A stretch of 64,000 nt of DNA, taken from positions 3,700,833 to 3,764,832 of the forward strand of contig CAJNOP010000003.1 of the NCBI GenBank assembly GCA_905250075.1, read 5' to 3'. Below the pieces are notes generated by a model. The model was not told the origin of the DNA. It saw only the letters and a program-made list of their open reading frames with translations, and did no database searches. Positions 42,424 through 53,058 of this stretch are shown in pieces. Every line of letters starts with the position of its first letter. Positions within the stretch are counted from its first letter, which is position 1. The position numbers and the translations under genes were made by a program. The DNA is from Rotaria sp. Silwood1. Taxonomy: Eukaryota > Rotifera > Eurotatoria > Philodinida > Philodinidae.

Positions 42424-43138
42424 TTATTTTTGATCATGAATGCGATGTAATGTATCGGTTAATATATAACCTAATAGATTGAGTCCTTTCCATGTCGATC
42501 GATTCCTAATTAATGGATTATCTTGCTTTAGCCCAACACCCCATATGCCATCGTTGCCTGCTGCTTCAACTAATAAACTTCCATAATGTTTTAAAAGCGC
42601 TTGTTTCAGTTGATCATCTTCGGTAAACTAGAAAAAAAAACGAACATTTTTTGTTGTTTCTATGTTATTTTTAAATTCAAGTAAAAACGAATTCTATACT
42701 TTTAAATAAAGTCCTTGGGAAAGAATAGGTGTTCGATTATCCATCCATAATTTTTCATCAAAATTTTTAACTGTTCTTCCTAAAGCTTTACAATCAGCTG
42801 GAGTTGTAGCTTGAAGAATTGCTTCAGCTGTTTCATTATCATTAAATAATTCTTTAAATAGAAAAAAATATTTTATTTGAAAAAATTAAAAGCAGAAAGA
42901 AAAATAATTTTCTTTTACTTGCTTTATGATACATCATATATTGTTCAGTTGTATGAAATTGAATACCATTTTCTAACAAATTACACGGATGAAAATTACT
43001 AAAAGGTGATGCTGTTGCATAGAAAAAATGAAATTTATCGGGTTCGTTATTTGGGAAATGTGAGTGAACACGTTTAATCAATTCACTTTCAGACGGTGTT
43101 AATGCAGAACGAGTACAACTTGTATGCTTAGATGCCAT
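42424..43138 (-). CDS. NADAR-family (YbiA-like) protein
   Basis: Three exons on the minus strand: 42919-43138, 42700-42851, 42424-42627, 191 residues; start at Met-Ala-Ser-Lys-His. The NADAR fold is clear: Ser-Pro-Phe-Ser-Asn-Phe-His-Pro near residue 47, Ile-Gln-Phe-His-Thr-Thr-Glu-Gln-Tyr-Met-Met-Tyr-His-Lys-Ala near 60-74, Ala-Leu-Gly-Arg, Leu-Val-Glu-Ala, Asp-Gly-Ile-Trp-Gly-Val-Gly-Leu, and Trp-Lys-Gly-Leu-Asn-Leu-Leu-Gly. The Glu of the Thr-Glu-Gln block and the Trp-Gly block are the conserved active-site region. Family members have been described as N-glycosidases on riboflavin-pathway intermediates and as hydrolases removing ADP-ribose from guanine bases. Which activity applies is unknown. 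A decayed paralogue lies 1.9 kb upstream. Bacterial, fungal and phage NADARs are common, so transfer is possible, but the introns show domestication. Confidence 0.9.
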
Positions 43139-43432
43139 ATAAAAAATGTCTAAAAAACCGTAAATATTTTTTAATGTGGCATGAATAATATTGTTTTGTT
43201 GATTTAAGAATGTTTTCATAGTTATCAGTTCGAATAAATTAGGTATATATAAGAGTATTTCTTGTTCGTGTGCAATCTAAAAGTGAATGGTTGAAATAAT
43301 GTTGACTCTTGTTGTATTGGTGGTTGTGAAACTCAATACGCTTTTTCGAAATTACATACATATGCGAATTCTTTTACTTTATTCAAATTTCAGTACATTT
43401 GATTTAATGGAAGTGACGTTTTTTCCATGGGC

Positions 43433-44265
43433 CATACCGCCCCCCTGGCTAGATTTTTTTTCTTTTAAATATTTTTTGTTAGGTCTGATGTGAGGATGTA
43501 AGATCACTAAACCAAATCTTGGACATTTTTAGTTTCGGCAAAAAAATCAATACTTTAGGAAAAGGATAATTTTCAACAAATATTGACTCTTATGTTATTT
43601 TATAATGTTATATCTCAACTACAGCTGCATGAACAATTACCACAATTATACTACATATACAATAGAGGGTACTCATTACAATAAAAGTAAAATCATCATG
43701 GACAATTGCTTTATTAATGAGTACTGTCTATCATAAAAGAATATTTACTTGTACACTTATTTTGCAGTGCATCAGGAAGATTGTTTCATCTATAATTTCA
43801 AAACAATTCATTATTAAAAAGTGAAATTTTTATCATGAGTGTAGTTTCATATAGACTATCAAAGTAATANNNNNNNNNNTAATGAATTGTTTTGAAGTTA
43901 TAGATGAAACAATCTTCCTGATGCACTGCAAAATAAGTGTACAAGTAAATATTCTTTGATGATAGACAGTACTCATTAATAAAGCAATTGTCCATGATGA
44001 TTTTACTTTTATTGTAATGGGTACCCTCTATTGTATATGTAGTATAATTGTGGTAATTGTTCATGCAGCTGTAGTTGAGATATATAACATTATAAAATAA
44101 TATAAGAGTCAATATTTGTTGAAAATGATCTTTTTCCTAAAATATTGACTTTTTGCCGAAACTAAAAATGTCCAAGATTTGGTTTAGTGATCTTACGCCC
44201 TCACATCATTCCTAACAAAAAAATACTTAAAAGAAAAAAAATCTAGCGGGAGGGGGAAGGGTATA
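43433..44265. mobile_element. Large fold-back element with about 380 bp inverted arms
   Basis: The left arm (about 43433-43813) is the near-exact inverse of the right arm (about 43880-44265). Examples are 'ctcaactacagctgcatgaacaattacc' in the left arm with its complement in the right, and C-rich 'accgcccccc' at the left end facing G-rich 'gagggggaagggtat' at the right end. Arms differ at scattered positions, a few percent by eye. The loop is about 65 bp including a 10 N gap. No transposase frame. Probably a young non-autonomous DNA transposon or fold-back element. Confidence 0.8.
43870..43879. other. Assembly gap (10 N)
   Basis: Gap in the loop of the large inverted repeat. The joining of the two arms is the least certain part of the window. 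Confidence 0.95.
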
Positions 44266-44294
44266 GGTAGCACTTTCTTCATTGAAAGTTTGTT

Positions 44295-44820
44295 TTTGAA
44301 TGTAATGCTCATCGCCGAAAACGAGATCGTCGAAACTGATGCCGAAACAAACATTGTCGAAAAGCAAGATCGCCGGAATAGCTATCATCGATATAAAGAT
44401 CGCCGAACTTTTTTCGATGATCTCTATCAGATACATTCTTTCCGCGATTATTATTTTTGTTCGTTCATTCGATATGAATTGTATGCAGAGAGCGGCTCTT
44501 GTTCTATGTCATAAACATCATGACTTGCACCCAATTTTTGAGATAGATTGCCAGTTGCTCTTAGTTTCTGATCTGATTCCTAACTTAAATTAGTTTCTGA
44601 TTTAAGTTAGTTTCTAACTCAACCTAAGCACTTTGATTTAACGCTTGTATGCCTCATCATCGAAGAAGAAGCACTGTCGATGACTACATTGTAGAAAAGG
44701 ACATCGTCGAAAGTCATATCGCCGAAATGATAAGTTGACGGTTGCCACATTGCTGAAGCTATACTTCGTCGAAATACAGTTCGCCGAATATCGGCAATCT
44801 GTATTTCGGCGAAGAACATA
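44295..44820. repeat. Degenerate GTCGAA/GCCGAA short-period repeat, two clusters
   Basis: Clusters at about 44295-44425 and 44640-44820 contain many copies of a loose unit of about 15 bp, of the form 'atcgycgaaannnng'. Examples are 'atcgccgaaaacgag' followed by 'atcgtcgaaactg', 'atgccgaaacaaac' and 'attgtcgaaaagcaag'. GC content is locally higher than the surroundings. Spacing is irregular, so it looks like an old satellite or the terminus of a repeat family. Open frames across it are by-products. Confidence 0.6.
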
Positions 44821-45370
44821 CTTCCGTTGTTTGTCTATTTGATTAAAAAAAAGCTTTTCGGTCCATTTCGTTTTATTTTCATTCATTATTCGATAAGAAA
44901 TGTCTGTACGTATATAACCTAATAAAGTAAGTCCTTTCCATGCAGATCTTTGGTTGATTGATGGATCTTCTTCCTTTAAACCAACACCTCATATACAATC
45001 AGTTGGTGAAGCTTCGACTAATACTTTATCGTTGTGTTACAAGAGAATCATTTTTAAATCTTCATTTTGTGTAAACTAAAAAATTGATCAAATAAGACAT
45101 GTTAGTACAGTCCGTTCGAAATTAAAATGTAAAATAGGATTTAGCTATTGATATTTATCGCTAGAAAATAGTTGTATTCTATCTATTTTGAGACACATTT
45201 TTATATTATTCTTTTGTTTTACTTGATTCTTTCAAGAATGGAATAATGAAACAATTTATCTATGAACAAGTCCCAACATTATTGTCATGCAAATTATTGT
45301 TAGGTGTCTGTCACGAGCGAGGGGAGAAAGAATCGAAATTTCTACCTCTAAACTTTAACGCTTCTTTTAA

Positions 45371-46273
45371 GGGGACCCCCCCCTCAGAAATGATTTCCCC
45401 CTTAGAACCCACTGTTTGGGCTGAAATTTTCAGGAATGATTGGTCTTAGTGAGAAACGCTTGTGGTAAAAATTTCAGCCCGATATGCCGGACTAGATCGA
45501 ACTTTCGGCTTGTTTTTCGACCTCCCAGGAGAATCGAAATAACTCCGTTATTAGAAGGGGTACAGAGCTCGGGCTGGTTTCAAATTGGAGCTAGTCTCTG
45601 TGCGCAACTTTTCATCGAACGGAATTTTGAAACTCCCTTCCATTCATTTTTTACGAGCAATTTGGCGGGAATGTCTGAAAAATAAGCATAAAAAAATGTG
45701 ACTGTATGACAGTAAATCCCACTTTTATCAGCCCTGGGATTCAATATCAAAAATCCGTCTGATGAAAAGTTAGCTCTAATCAAGACCTTCAAAACAAAAC
45801 AAAAATCATGGGTTATATGCCTAGCCGAGCGGGAGTTATTTCGATTTTTTTGTCTAGAAACCGTGTTTTGAGAAAAATGCTAAAGAAATTTTGGAGATGG
45901 ATTTTTTCATTAAAATCCAGAATAAGTCATGCTGCAATGGTGTATTCCACTGGGGCGTCTGAAAGGACGTCACAGATGATGGCAACTAGCACCATCTGAC
46001 ATTGTGATCAGCATGAAAATGTTCTATTCCACGATAATGCTAGTGGAAACGCAATTTTTCTGAAGCTGGCACCCTTAAAAAATCATGAAGTTTTCTATAA
46101 AAACATGGTAGTGGATTTTAAGTTTCATGCGATAAGTCTTTGAAAATCTGATCATTTTCCAAAAAACTATATATATTCTGAAAGAGGAAGCTTCGTTGCA
46201 TCTTCTTGTAATAAAACTCAACTTCAGTATTTTGCCAAAAAAATCGATTTTCTGAGGGGGGGGGGGGGTCCCC
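45371..46273. mobile_element. TTAA-flanked non-autonomous DNA transposon
   Basis: 903 bp element bounded by TTAA on both sides (45367-45370 and 46274-46277). Terminal inverted repeats of about 20-25 bp read GGGGACC, a C run, then CTCAGAAA inward from each end. The left C run is shorter (8) than the right G run (13-14). TTAA duplication is typical of piggyBac-superfamily insertions, but the terminal sequence is not the usual piggyBac one. The interior has no transposase frame. It sits in intron 2 of the NADAR pseudogene. Confidence 0.75.
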
Positions 46274-47123
46274 TTAAATCGTGTTCCACTAAATTAAATT
46301 TTTATTTAGTGAAAAAATTATTTGAAATATCATAAACTACTGACTTAAAGTAAGTATTTCAATACAAGACTGTAGACATATGAACTGAGCTATCGATGAG
46401 GTTATTTTCTTTATGATTATGCGAACTTTTCAAATGTACAACTTTTAGTATTTGATACTATCCTATACATCTATAGCTGCTTGTGTTATTTTAATCCATG
46501 GCATAAATGAAAATTTACTCTTAAGATTTATTTTAATATGTTATGGATTACTAATCCAACAAAATGCTTTTATATAGATAATTCAAGACTTTAGATTGTC
46601 AGATATTGATTATCCTAGCGATGTGTATTGAACCTCAATTAATATCCTTATCCTTGAGGATACTTTTACAAGACTGAATCATCAAGTCAAAAAACTGCTT
46701 CAAGACTCTCACAATGATAGCAATATTGTGTAACTTTATCAAATAAATTTAAAAACTCTTTAAACTAAAAGTTAAAGAAAATAAATCTATCTTATATCAA
46801 ATCTTATGTTTGATTCAGGAGTGTAACAAGCGGAGTCACTTAGAAATCTTGAGAAATTTTCATTTCTCTTTAGTCCAGTTCGAGCATTTTATTTGGTTTT
46901 TTGTTTATCAATTCTCAAAAAACAATGTTCTACCTCAAAAAATCCATGGGTTGATGATATCTCATTCTTACTTTAAGATAAATTCCATCTGAAACAATCT
47001 TTGTTCGATTATCCATCCATGTTTGTTCATTGAAACTTTTTACTTTTCTTCCTAAACCTTTACATTTAGCAGACTTTTTAGCATCGAGAATTTTTCGGGC
47101 AATATCATCATCATTAAATAACT

Positions 47124-47187
47124 CTAATTCATATTAAATATAAATATACTACAAAAACAAAAACAAAAAAAAGAATCCAAGGATTTA
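47124..47187 (-). other. Intron 1 of the NADAR pseudogene
   Basis: 64 bp with intact GTAAAT donor and TTAG acceptor, slightly shorter than intron 1 of the working copy. It shows that the duplication carried introns and was not a retrocopy. Confidence 0.6.
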
Positions 47188-47704
47188 CTTGCTTTATGAT
47201 ACATCATATATTGTTCACTACAATGGAACTGAATACCATTTTCAATTACATTACATGAATAAAAATTGTTAAATGGTGATGTATTTTCATAAAAGCAGAA
47301 GAATTTCGTTGGATTATTATTTGAAAAATAAGCATGAACACGAGTGATAAGTTCAATTTCAGATGGACTTAATGGAGATTGAATACTTGTTGAGATAAAT
47401 AATATCTACAATAACTGCATAGAGAAATTTCTGATTTACATATTCCTTCATATTTTTGCATAATTGTTGAGCAATACTATACATTATGTGTCACTAGCAT
47501 AAGGAAAAGCATCAGAATTATTCACTCTTGATACAGCCAGAGGCATTGAAGATTTATTAGTTTGAAAAAAGAAAATGATATTTTTGTTCTAGTTAATCTT
47601 TTAAAGTTGTGTCAATAAATCCTTCCATATCATTAGTAAAACTTAATACATTGATATTCTCAACATTTCTTAGGTAGTTTTTAAATAAATGTTGTGATCC
47701 CTTC

Positions 47705-48010
47705 CAGCAACACCAGAAAAGTGATTTTTGAATTTTAACTTGAAACTGCATAAAGACAGGTCTTAATGAGAATAGGTTTATGTGAATCTTTTAAGCCTTG
47801 TCATTATTTCTATCCTAAAATACAACTATGGTATTAGTGCGTCTTTGTTCATCATACAGATTCACGAGCAGATTTGATGTTTTTATTTTAGAATAGAAGC
47901 CAATCAAAAGACCTGAAATTTTCACAATATCCTATTCTTGTAAAGATCTATCTCTATGAGAAGTTTCACGTTGAAATTCAAAAATCATTTTTTCTGGTGT
48001 TCTAAGGTGG
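47705..48010. repeat. Fold-back element, about 300 bp
   Basis: The left arm, 'caacaccagaaaagtgatttttgaattt' and onward to about 47780, pairs with the inverse of the right arm ending 'aaaaatcattttttctggtgttc' at about 48003. The arms run for about 75 bp at roughly 75-80 percent similarity. No coding capacity. MITE-like. Confidence 0.6.
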
Positions 48011-48256
48011 AAAACAGCATTTATTTATAAAACAGCGTTTAAGTGCACTATCTCTGTAGCAATCACCTTAAGATACGAGTTTTTTTACACAGAATTCATA
48101 TCTCATTTGATTTTACATAATGCATATAGTTTCGACTCAAAAGACATTGAACAGTTCAAAGATTCTCCTCATCAGATTGATTTTTGAATTCTTTTGCCTA
48201 TCACTGTTATAAAAATTCATCAATTATCTTCAAATAAATAAGAGGTTTCATAATAT

Positions 48257-49234
48257 TTAGGACTTAGTTTCGCGTTTATTATTATAAATATCCCAAATCG
48301 ATACAGTTCGGTCTTCACTTGCACATGCCATTTGTCTTGTATGAAAATCAAAATCAATTGAATTAACTTGTTGTCGATGTAAATCTAACATAGCTAGTTG
48401 TTTTCCAGTTTCTCTTCGAAATAATCTTATTCTTGAATCCCAACCAGCTACTGCTATTAATTTTCCATCATCAGGTCGACATCGTATAAAACTTGTACCA
48501 GCATTTGGCATTTCTATATGACGAAATGTTGATGTTGGTTGTAATTTTAATGATGAAAAATCAAGTGATATTAAATCTGATTTTGTTGTACCACATAAAC
48601 ATGTATTACAAATAACATCCATGGCTGTTATAGGTTCATGGTCAGATGTTATTTGATATGTATCAAGTTGTTTTGTTGTTGTTACATCAAATACATTTAA
48701 TGAACCACATTCGTATGCAACAAAAAGCCAACGATTATCATAAATACGTAATTTCATTATCATACCATGATTAATATTTGTTGTTATAGGAATAAACTTT
48801 TTAATAATAGGATTTGAACATTGAGAATCAAGTGCTACAACTGTTGAATTGTCATCACCACCAATTGGAACAACAATAAGATTTGGCGATATAATATCAC
48901 AATTTGAAAATGAACAATGATTTGTTTGATAATCCCATTGACATTGACCAGATTCATTCCACAGTTTTACAAAACCATCTTTACTAAATGTAATTAATTT
49001 GTTATTTTCAATTAATTGACTTAAACCAAGTATTGTTGATGTATGAGCATTAGATAATGAAAGAATTGGTTGACGACTACGAAGATTGTATAAATGAACA
49101 GTACCTTGTTGTTCACCTGTATAGAGACGTAATGAATCTGTTAAATCATATTTAATACATGTTACTCCAGATGAAAAAGAACGAAGGACAAATGTTGGTA
49201 ATGGTGGTGGTAGTGATGTATGTTTTTTATTCAT
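48257..49234 (-). CDS. GNB1L: WD-repeat protein GNB1L
   Basis: Single exon, 325 residues, minus strand, ATG at 49234. It starts Pro-rich (Leu-Pro-Pro-Pro-Leu-Pro) followed by Phe-Val-Leu-Arg, as in GNB1L. WD-like blades follow throughout, including Gly-Thr-Val-His-Leu-Tyr, Phe-Val-Lys-Leu-Trp, Gly-Ser-Leu-Asn-Val-Phe-Asp-Val, Ala-Gly-Trp-Asp-Ser-Arg-Ile-Arg and a final Ser-Glu-Asp-Arg-Thr-Val-Ser-Ile-Trp. The length and the Ile-Arg-Pro-Asp-like stretch before Ala-Gly-Trp-Asp fit GNB1L rather than G-beta itself. Human GNB1L, like its yeast relative Asa1, supports maturation of PIKK kinases with the TTT complex. Being intronless among intron-rich neighbours is notable. Another WD protein is possible but less likely. 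Confidence 0.82.
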   Translation of the reverse strand: MNKKHTSLPPPLPTFVLRSFSSGVTCIKYDLTDSLRLYTGEQQGTVHLYNLRSRQPILSLSNAHTSTILGLSQLIENNKLITFSKDGFVKLWNESGQCQWDYQTNHCSFSNCDIISPNLIVVPIGGDDNSTVVALDSQCSNPIIKKFIPITTNINHGMIMKLRIYDNRWLFVAYECGSLNVFDVTTTKQLDTYQITSDHEPITAMDVICNTCLCGTTKSDLISLDFSSLKLQPTSTFRHIEMPNAGTSFIRCRPDDGKLIAVAGWDSRIRLFRRETGKQLAMLDLHRQQVNSIDFDFHTRQMACASEDRTVSIWDIYNNKRETKS

Positions 49235-50607
49235 ACTCTGAAAAACAAAAGATTATTGCAAAAGTCCATATGATTTCCTTTTTTTTTGTTTTAGAAAAAT
49301 ATTTCGACATTGAAACAAAAGTAAAATATTCAAGTTTAGTTTGTCCTCTATCATAACATCAAAAAGATATATATGAAGCAGTTGTGACTTTTTCGAAAGA
49401 TTAAAGTTTTTAAAAATTTTTAATCAAGGAAAATTTGTTCGTTTGATATTTTTGTTAAGTACTGATCTGACGTCAATTTGCTATTTTTTTGTTGTCGATA
49501 GTATTGCTGCATTTCATGTATTACTTTATCATATTTTATAGAATACAAAAAAAAATGAATGAGCGATCATTGGACAAAAAAGATAATTCTTAAACAATAC
49601 TGAATTCTGGAGAGATCTTCCTGTAACAAAAGAAGACAATTCGAGTTTAAGAGAACCGACCTTCTTTTCTGAATGTTAAAATCAAAACTTTTTCAATTTT
49701 TGGTTTTTCATCGCATGTATAGCTTCCAAGTGTTCTCTATCAAATGGCATGTCAATGAGGGCTGTTCATTGTTAGTTAGTAGTTTTATTAAACCCAATTC
49801 TGTAAATCTCTAGCAGAAATACTCATGCTATGACTATAATTATTCTTTGTATGTAAAATTCTAATAATAATTCTAATTATTTCGCATTTCAAAGGCTCTG
49901 ACAGCATGGATCATGAACTTCTAACATAATGGAACATGTCCGGTTTTCGATCACGTTAATTGGGGAAAAGAAATCCTAATACATACCCAAAAGTTAGTTT
50001 TGCGTTGTTCTTTTTCTTCTCTTTTTCTCCCCGACAGTATGTTCGATCGAGCTGAAACTTCATTAATGAGTACTCTGATCAAATTGGAGTGCATTTGTTT
50101 CCTTCACAATATTGTTTCTATGAAATTTGGCAGCCTTTAAAAAATCAGTATCATTAAAAAAAACACGTTTTCTAATGGCGCTTCTAGTGAAACTTTAAGT
50201 CTATGGCAAGTTTTGCTCTGCTTATCAAGATCTATGTGCATTAAATAGTTTCATAAATTTTCGAGGAGTCGTTTTCGAGAAACTCCGAAAAAGTGGGCAG
50301 ATCTCCTTCAGATGTTTTTCAGCTATCTTTTCTTTACATACTATCGTATAATATAATCAACATTTTTTTCTTCCCTCAGAAATCACATTGGCAGTATATT
50401 GAAACTTACACATCTCACAAGATATTGCTAGAACCTCCTTGTAAACAATGAAATAGATTCCATCATGTTTAATAGTTGAAGTCAAAACAAATGTTATCTC
50501 ATTGAAAATATATTAAGACTTTATTTTAATCATATTTTTTATTTAGTTTTCTCTATACAATGTTTACAAACTTGAACGAATACAAAAAACAATAGAATAA
50601 ACATAAT
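49235..50607. other. Intergenic region, 1.4 kb
   Basis: Between GNB1L and MCRS1 (both minus). No gene found. The segment 49930-50300 is less AT-rich with transposon-like phrases ('gagctgaaacttc', 'ttttcgagaaactccgaaaaag') also resembling parts of 59500-59560, perhaps a decayed element; borders not found. Confidence 0.4.
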
Positions 50608-52739
50608 TTAAGGCAATTCAATTGCTTGAAATATCATTGTATGTTCAAGTATCTAAAATACATAAGTAAATCAAAGAAAAAATATGTAGTTGTTTCTTGG
50701 AAAAAAACTTACATTAATAACTGCACGAGTTCCTAATGGACTTGCTTCATTTGGATTAAGTAATGCATTATTAACACGAAAAGCATTATCACCATTATTT
50801 ATAATATAAAATAATCCTGATTTACGAATTATCATTCCTTGAATATGAATTGTTGTTGAATTATCAAATGATATATCATATTGTCGATCAGGAAAACTTG
50901 TTCCGAATTTCAACTAGAAATTAAATAAATATAAAAATGAATTCTTTTCTTTTTTCCTTTTCTTGTGAAAGTTATTAATCATACCTCATCAGAATACATA
51001 CAATAAAGACGATTATTGACATGAAGAAGTGCATAAGGAAGATCAGTTGTATTTGCGAATTGTTCTTTATTGCCTAGTAGAGAAACAACAAGACAAAAAA
51101 CTGTTTTTAATCTGTCAATCATCTTACGAGATAATAATTCAAATTCAAATGGTGCTAATAACTGACTCAATTTTCTTGAAATAGCATGTTCTATTAAAGA
51201 TAGAAATTATTATTATATTAAAAAAAGGACCAGTTCTTTAGCAGACCTTGAATTATCTCTGTTTGTTGTGGATTATCTAAAACAAACAAAAGAAACCTTC
51301 AATATCAAATTTCTATTTCATATACTAACATGCATCTTGTTGATCATTAAGGCGACCTTGTTGACGCATTTGTAACCAACATTCACGTAACTCATCAATA
51401 GTTCGATTTGACCAAAATTTCTGTGAATTTTTACTTAAACATGCATCTAATTCATTATCAAGTAAAGTTGGAATTGTCTAAACAAAAAATTTATTATCCA
51501 AAAAAAAAAGAATTTAACTGTATTTACACTAATAAACAAATGTCTCCGTTCTAGAGAATCTCAACTATTATAAATACTGAAGGTTTGAAAATTGTTGTAT
51601 ACATGCTTTCTTAAGAGTGACATGATTTTGCTTTCATTTCTTATGTATAAAGATAAGCATGGTGGATGACCCCTGCTGTTTTTTTACATTAAGTTTTTTA
51701 ATCTGAACAGGACTACCTAGTCAGTTTTGAACTACTTTCTAATGAAAAACATGATTAATTCTCGATGTTTTTGAATAGAATGGAAATTCAGCCTACGGCC
51801 ACTCTTCATACCAAAAGATGAGTTCATTTGCTCGAATAGATTGTTTTTTAAATAAAACATTTAGACGCCAAGGTTCAATTGTAGAAGTAGCTTTTCTAAG
51901 AGTTTGAGGGTCATTCATTGAAGTACTACTGCGTTCTAGTCTCAAGAGAAAGTCAAATGATTTTCCTTTATATCAATAGTCACAGAAAAATGATTGCAAT
52001 GCTAAAAAGAGTCGATGGACTTCAATGGCATTAGCTGCATGAATAGTTAGTATACAACACTTTCATCTTTTACATAGTTATGAAGGTCAAAGCCAATGTT
52101 AGTGTCATTCATCATAATTCTCTTTGGACTTGAATAATCGAAGTAGAAATGTGTCTTTGACACATGTCCTTAACGAAATAAGTACAAACAAGTTTTTAAT
52201 CCTCTAACACCCGTATAATAAATGAGACCCTCTAGAACAGAAACTTTTGGTGACTACTGTACATGTGATGGAATTGATGCTAATAATTGCTCTTCTTCCT
52301 CATTAAATGGTATATGTAAATTTTCTATTTGTGACATTGACAGTTGTTGTATTTTTGTTACAATCATTCTAATTGGAAAGAAAAGGAAACAAGATTTTTT
52401 TTTTCAGAGATAAATCAATGAGATAAAGTCTGTACTTGGAAATTGCTACGTCATATAATAAACATTGCCATCGATCTTGAATATTTTCTAATGAAAATGG
52501 CATTGAAAATTTGACTTGTTTGTGAACACATTCTAAATCACATAAATGTAATACACTTGTAATTAATAAATAATCATCTGTTGCTGTCCAACAACCCATT
52601 TGAATAGCTGTATTACGTACTGCTGTCTATAAATGATAATTATAAGTTTGAAGAGAGAAAAAAATATTTCATCTACCTCAAGTTTTTTATTTATTAATTC
52701 TGTTTGTTCTTGATTTTGATCATTCATTGACGTTGCCAT
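50608..52739 (-). CDS. MCRS1: Microspherule protein 1
   Basis: Eight exons on the minus strand: 52677-52739, 52436-52626, 52263-52368, 51330-51477, 51247-51276, 50985-51190, 50713-50913, 50608-50652; phases agree, 329 residues. The N-terminal MCRS_N region is clear: Trp-Thr-Ala-Thr-Asp-Asp-Tyr-Leu-Leu-Ile, Asp-Leu-Glu-Cys-Val-His, Val-Lys-Phe-Ser, then Gln-Asp-Arg-Trp-Gln-Cys-Leu-Leu-Tyr-Asp. A C-terminal FHA domain covers about the last 110 residues but lacks the first Gly-Arg strand seen in vertebrates, where the sequence here is diverged. MCRS1 is a subunit of INO80 and NSL chromatin complexes and also acts at spindle microtubule minus ends. It is shorter than human MCRS1 (about 460), mainly in the N-terminal disordered part. 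Intron 3 is 785 bp with no extra exon found. Confidence 0.88.
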
Positions 52740-53058
52740 ATTTTATGTTTAATTTTTTATAGGAAAAAAACGAACTTTTAGAATTAAAAGAAATCTGAAG
52801 AGCAAAAGACTTTTATTATGAATGTTATGAAACATTACAACAAGACATAACCAATGTGTACTTGAGAAAACAAAAGTTTTCTTCTCATTCATTGTGCGAA
52901 CACAGTTCTGCGGAATGAATAAACACCAAACAAATGCGAAAAACAATAAAAATCTTATGAAGAAAAAAAAAATGATATGAGAAATTTAGTGAAAACACAC
53001 AAAAATTCAATCAGATTATATAATAACGAGAATAATTATATGCTGTTTGTGTAAATAT

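Larger units (their letters stand above)
44887..47400 (-). pseudogene. Decayed NADAR-family paralogue
   Basis: Same three-exon layout as the intact NADAR gene. Exon 1 is about 47188-47400 (Leu-Ser-Pro-Ser-Glu-Ile-Glu-Leu, Ser-Pro-Phe-Asn-Asn-Phe, Glu-Gln-Tyr-Met-Met-Tyr-His-Lys-Ala). Exon 2 is 46972-47123, exactly the 152 bp of the intact copy, open, with both splice sites kept. Exon 3 is about 44887-45075. Exon 3 is broken: in-frame stops follow Ile-Leu-Leu and replace the Trp of the active-site Trp-Gly-Val-Gly-Leu block. The start Met of exon 1 is not found. Intron 2 has grown to about 1.9 kb and contains the TTAA-flanked element. A pseudogene by these criteria, though exons 1-2 are well kept. 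Confidence 0.8.

Noticed and set aside
44227-44886. Open frames in the GCCGAA repeat region
   Set aside because: Frames are created by the short-period repeat, which lacks stops in some phases. No protein family resembles them.
45246-45999. Open frames inside the TTAA-flanked element and its flank
   Set aside because: Short, overlapping in both strands, no transposase signature. Read as by-products of a non-autonomous element.
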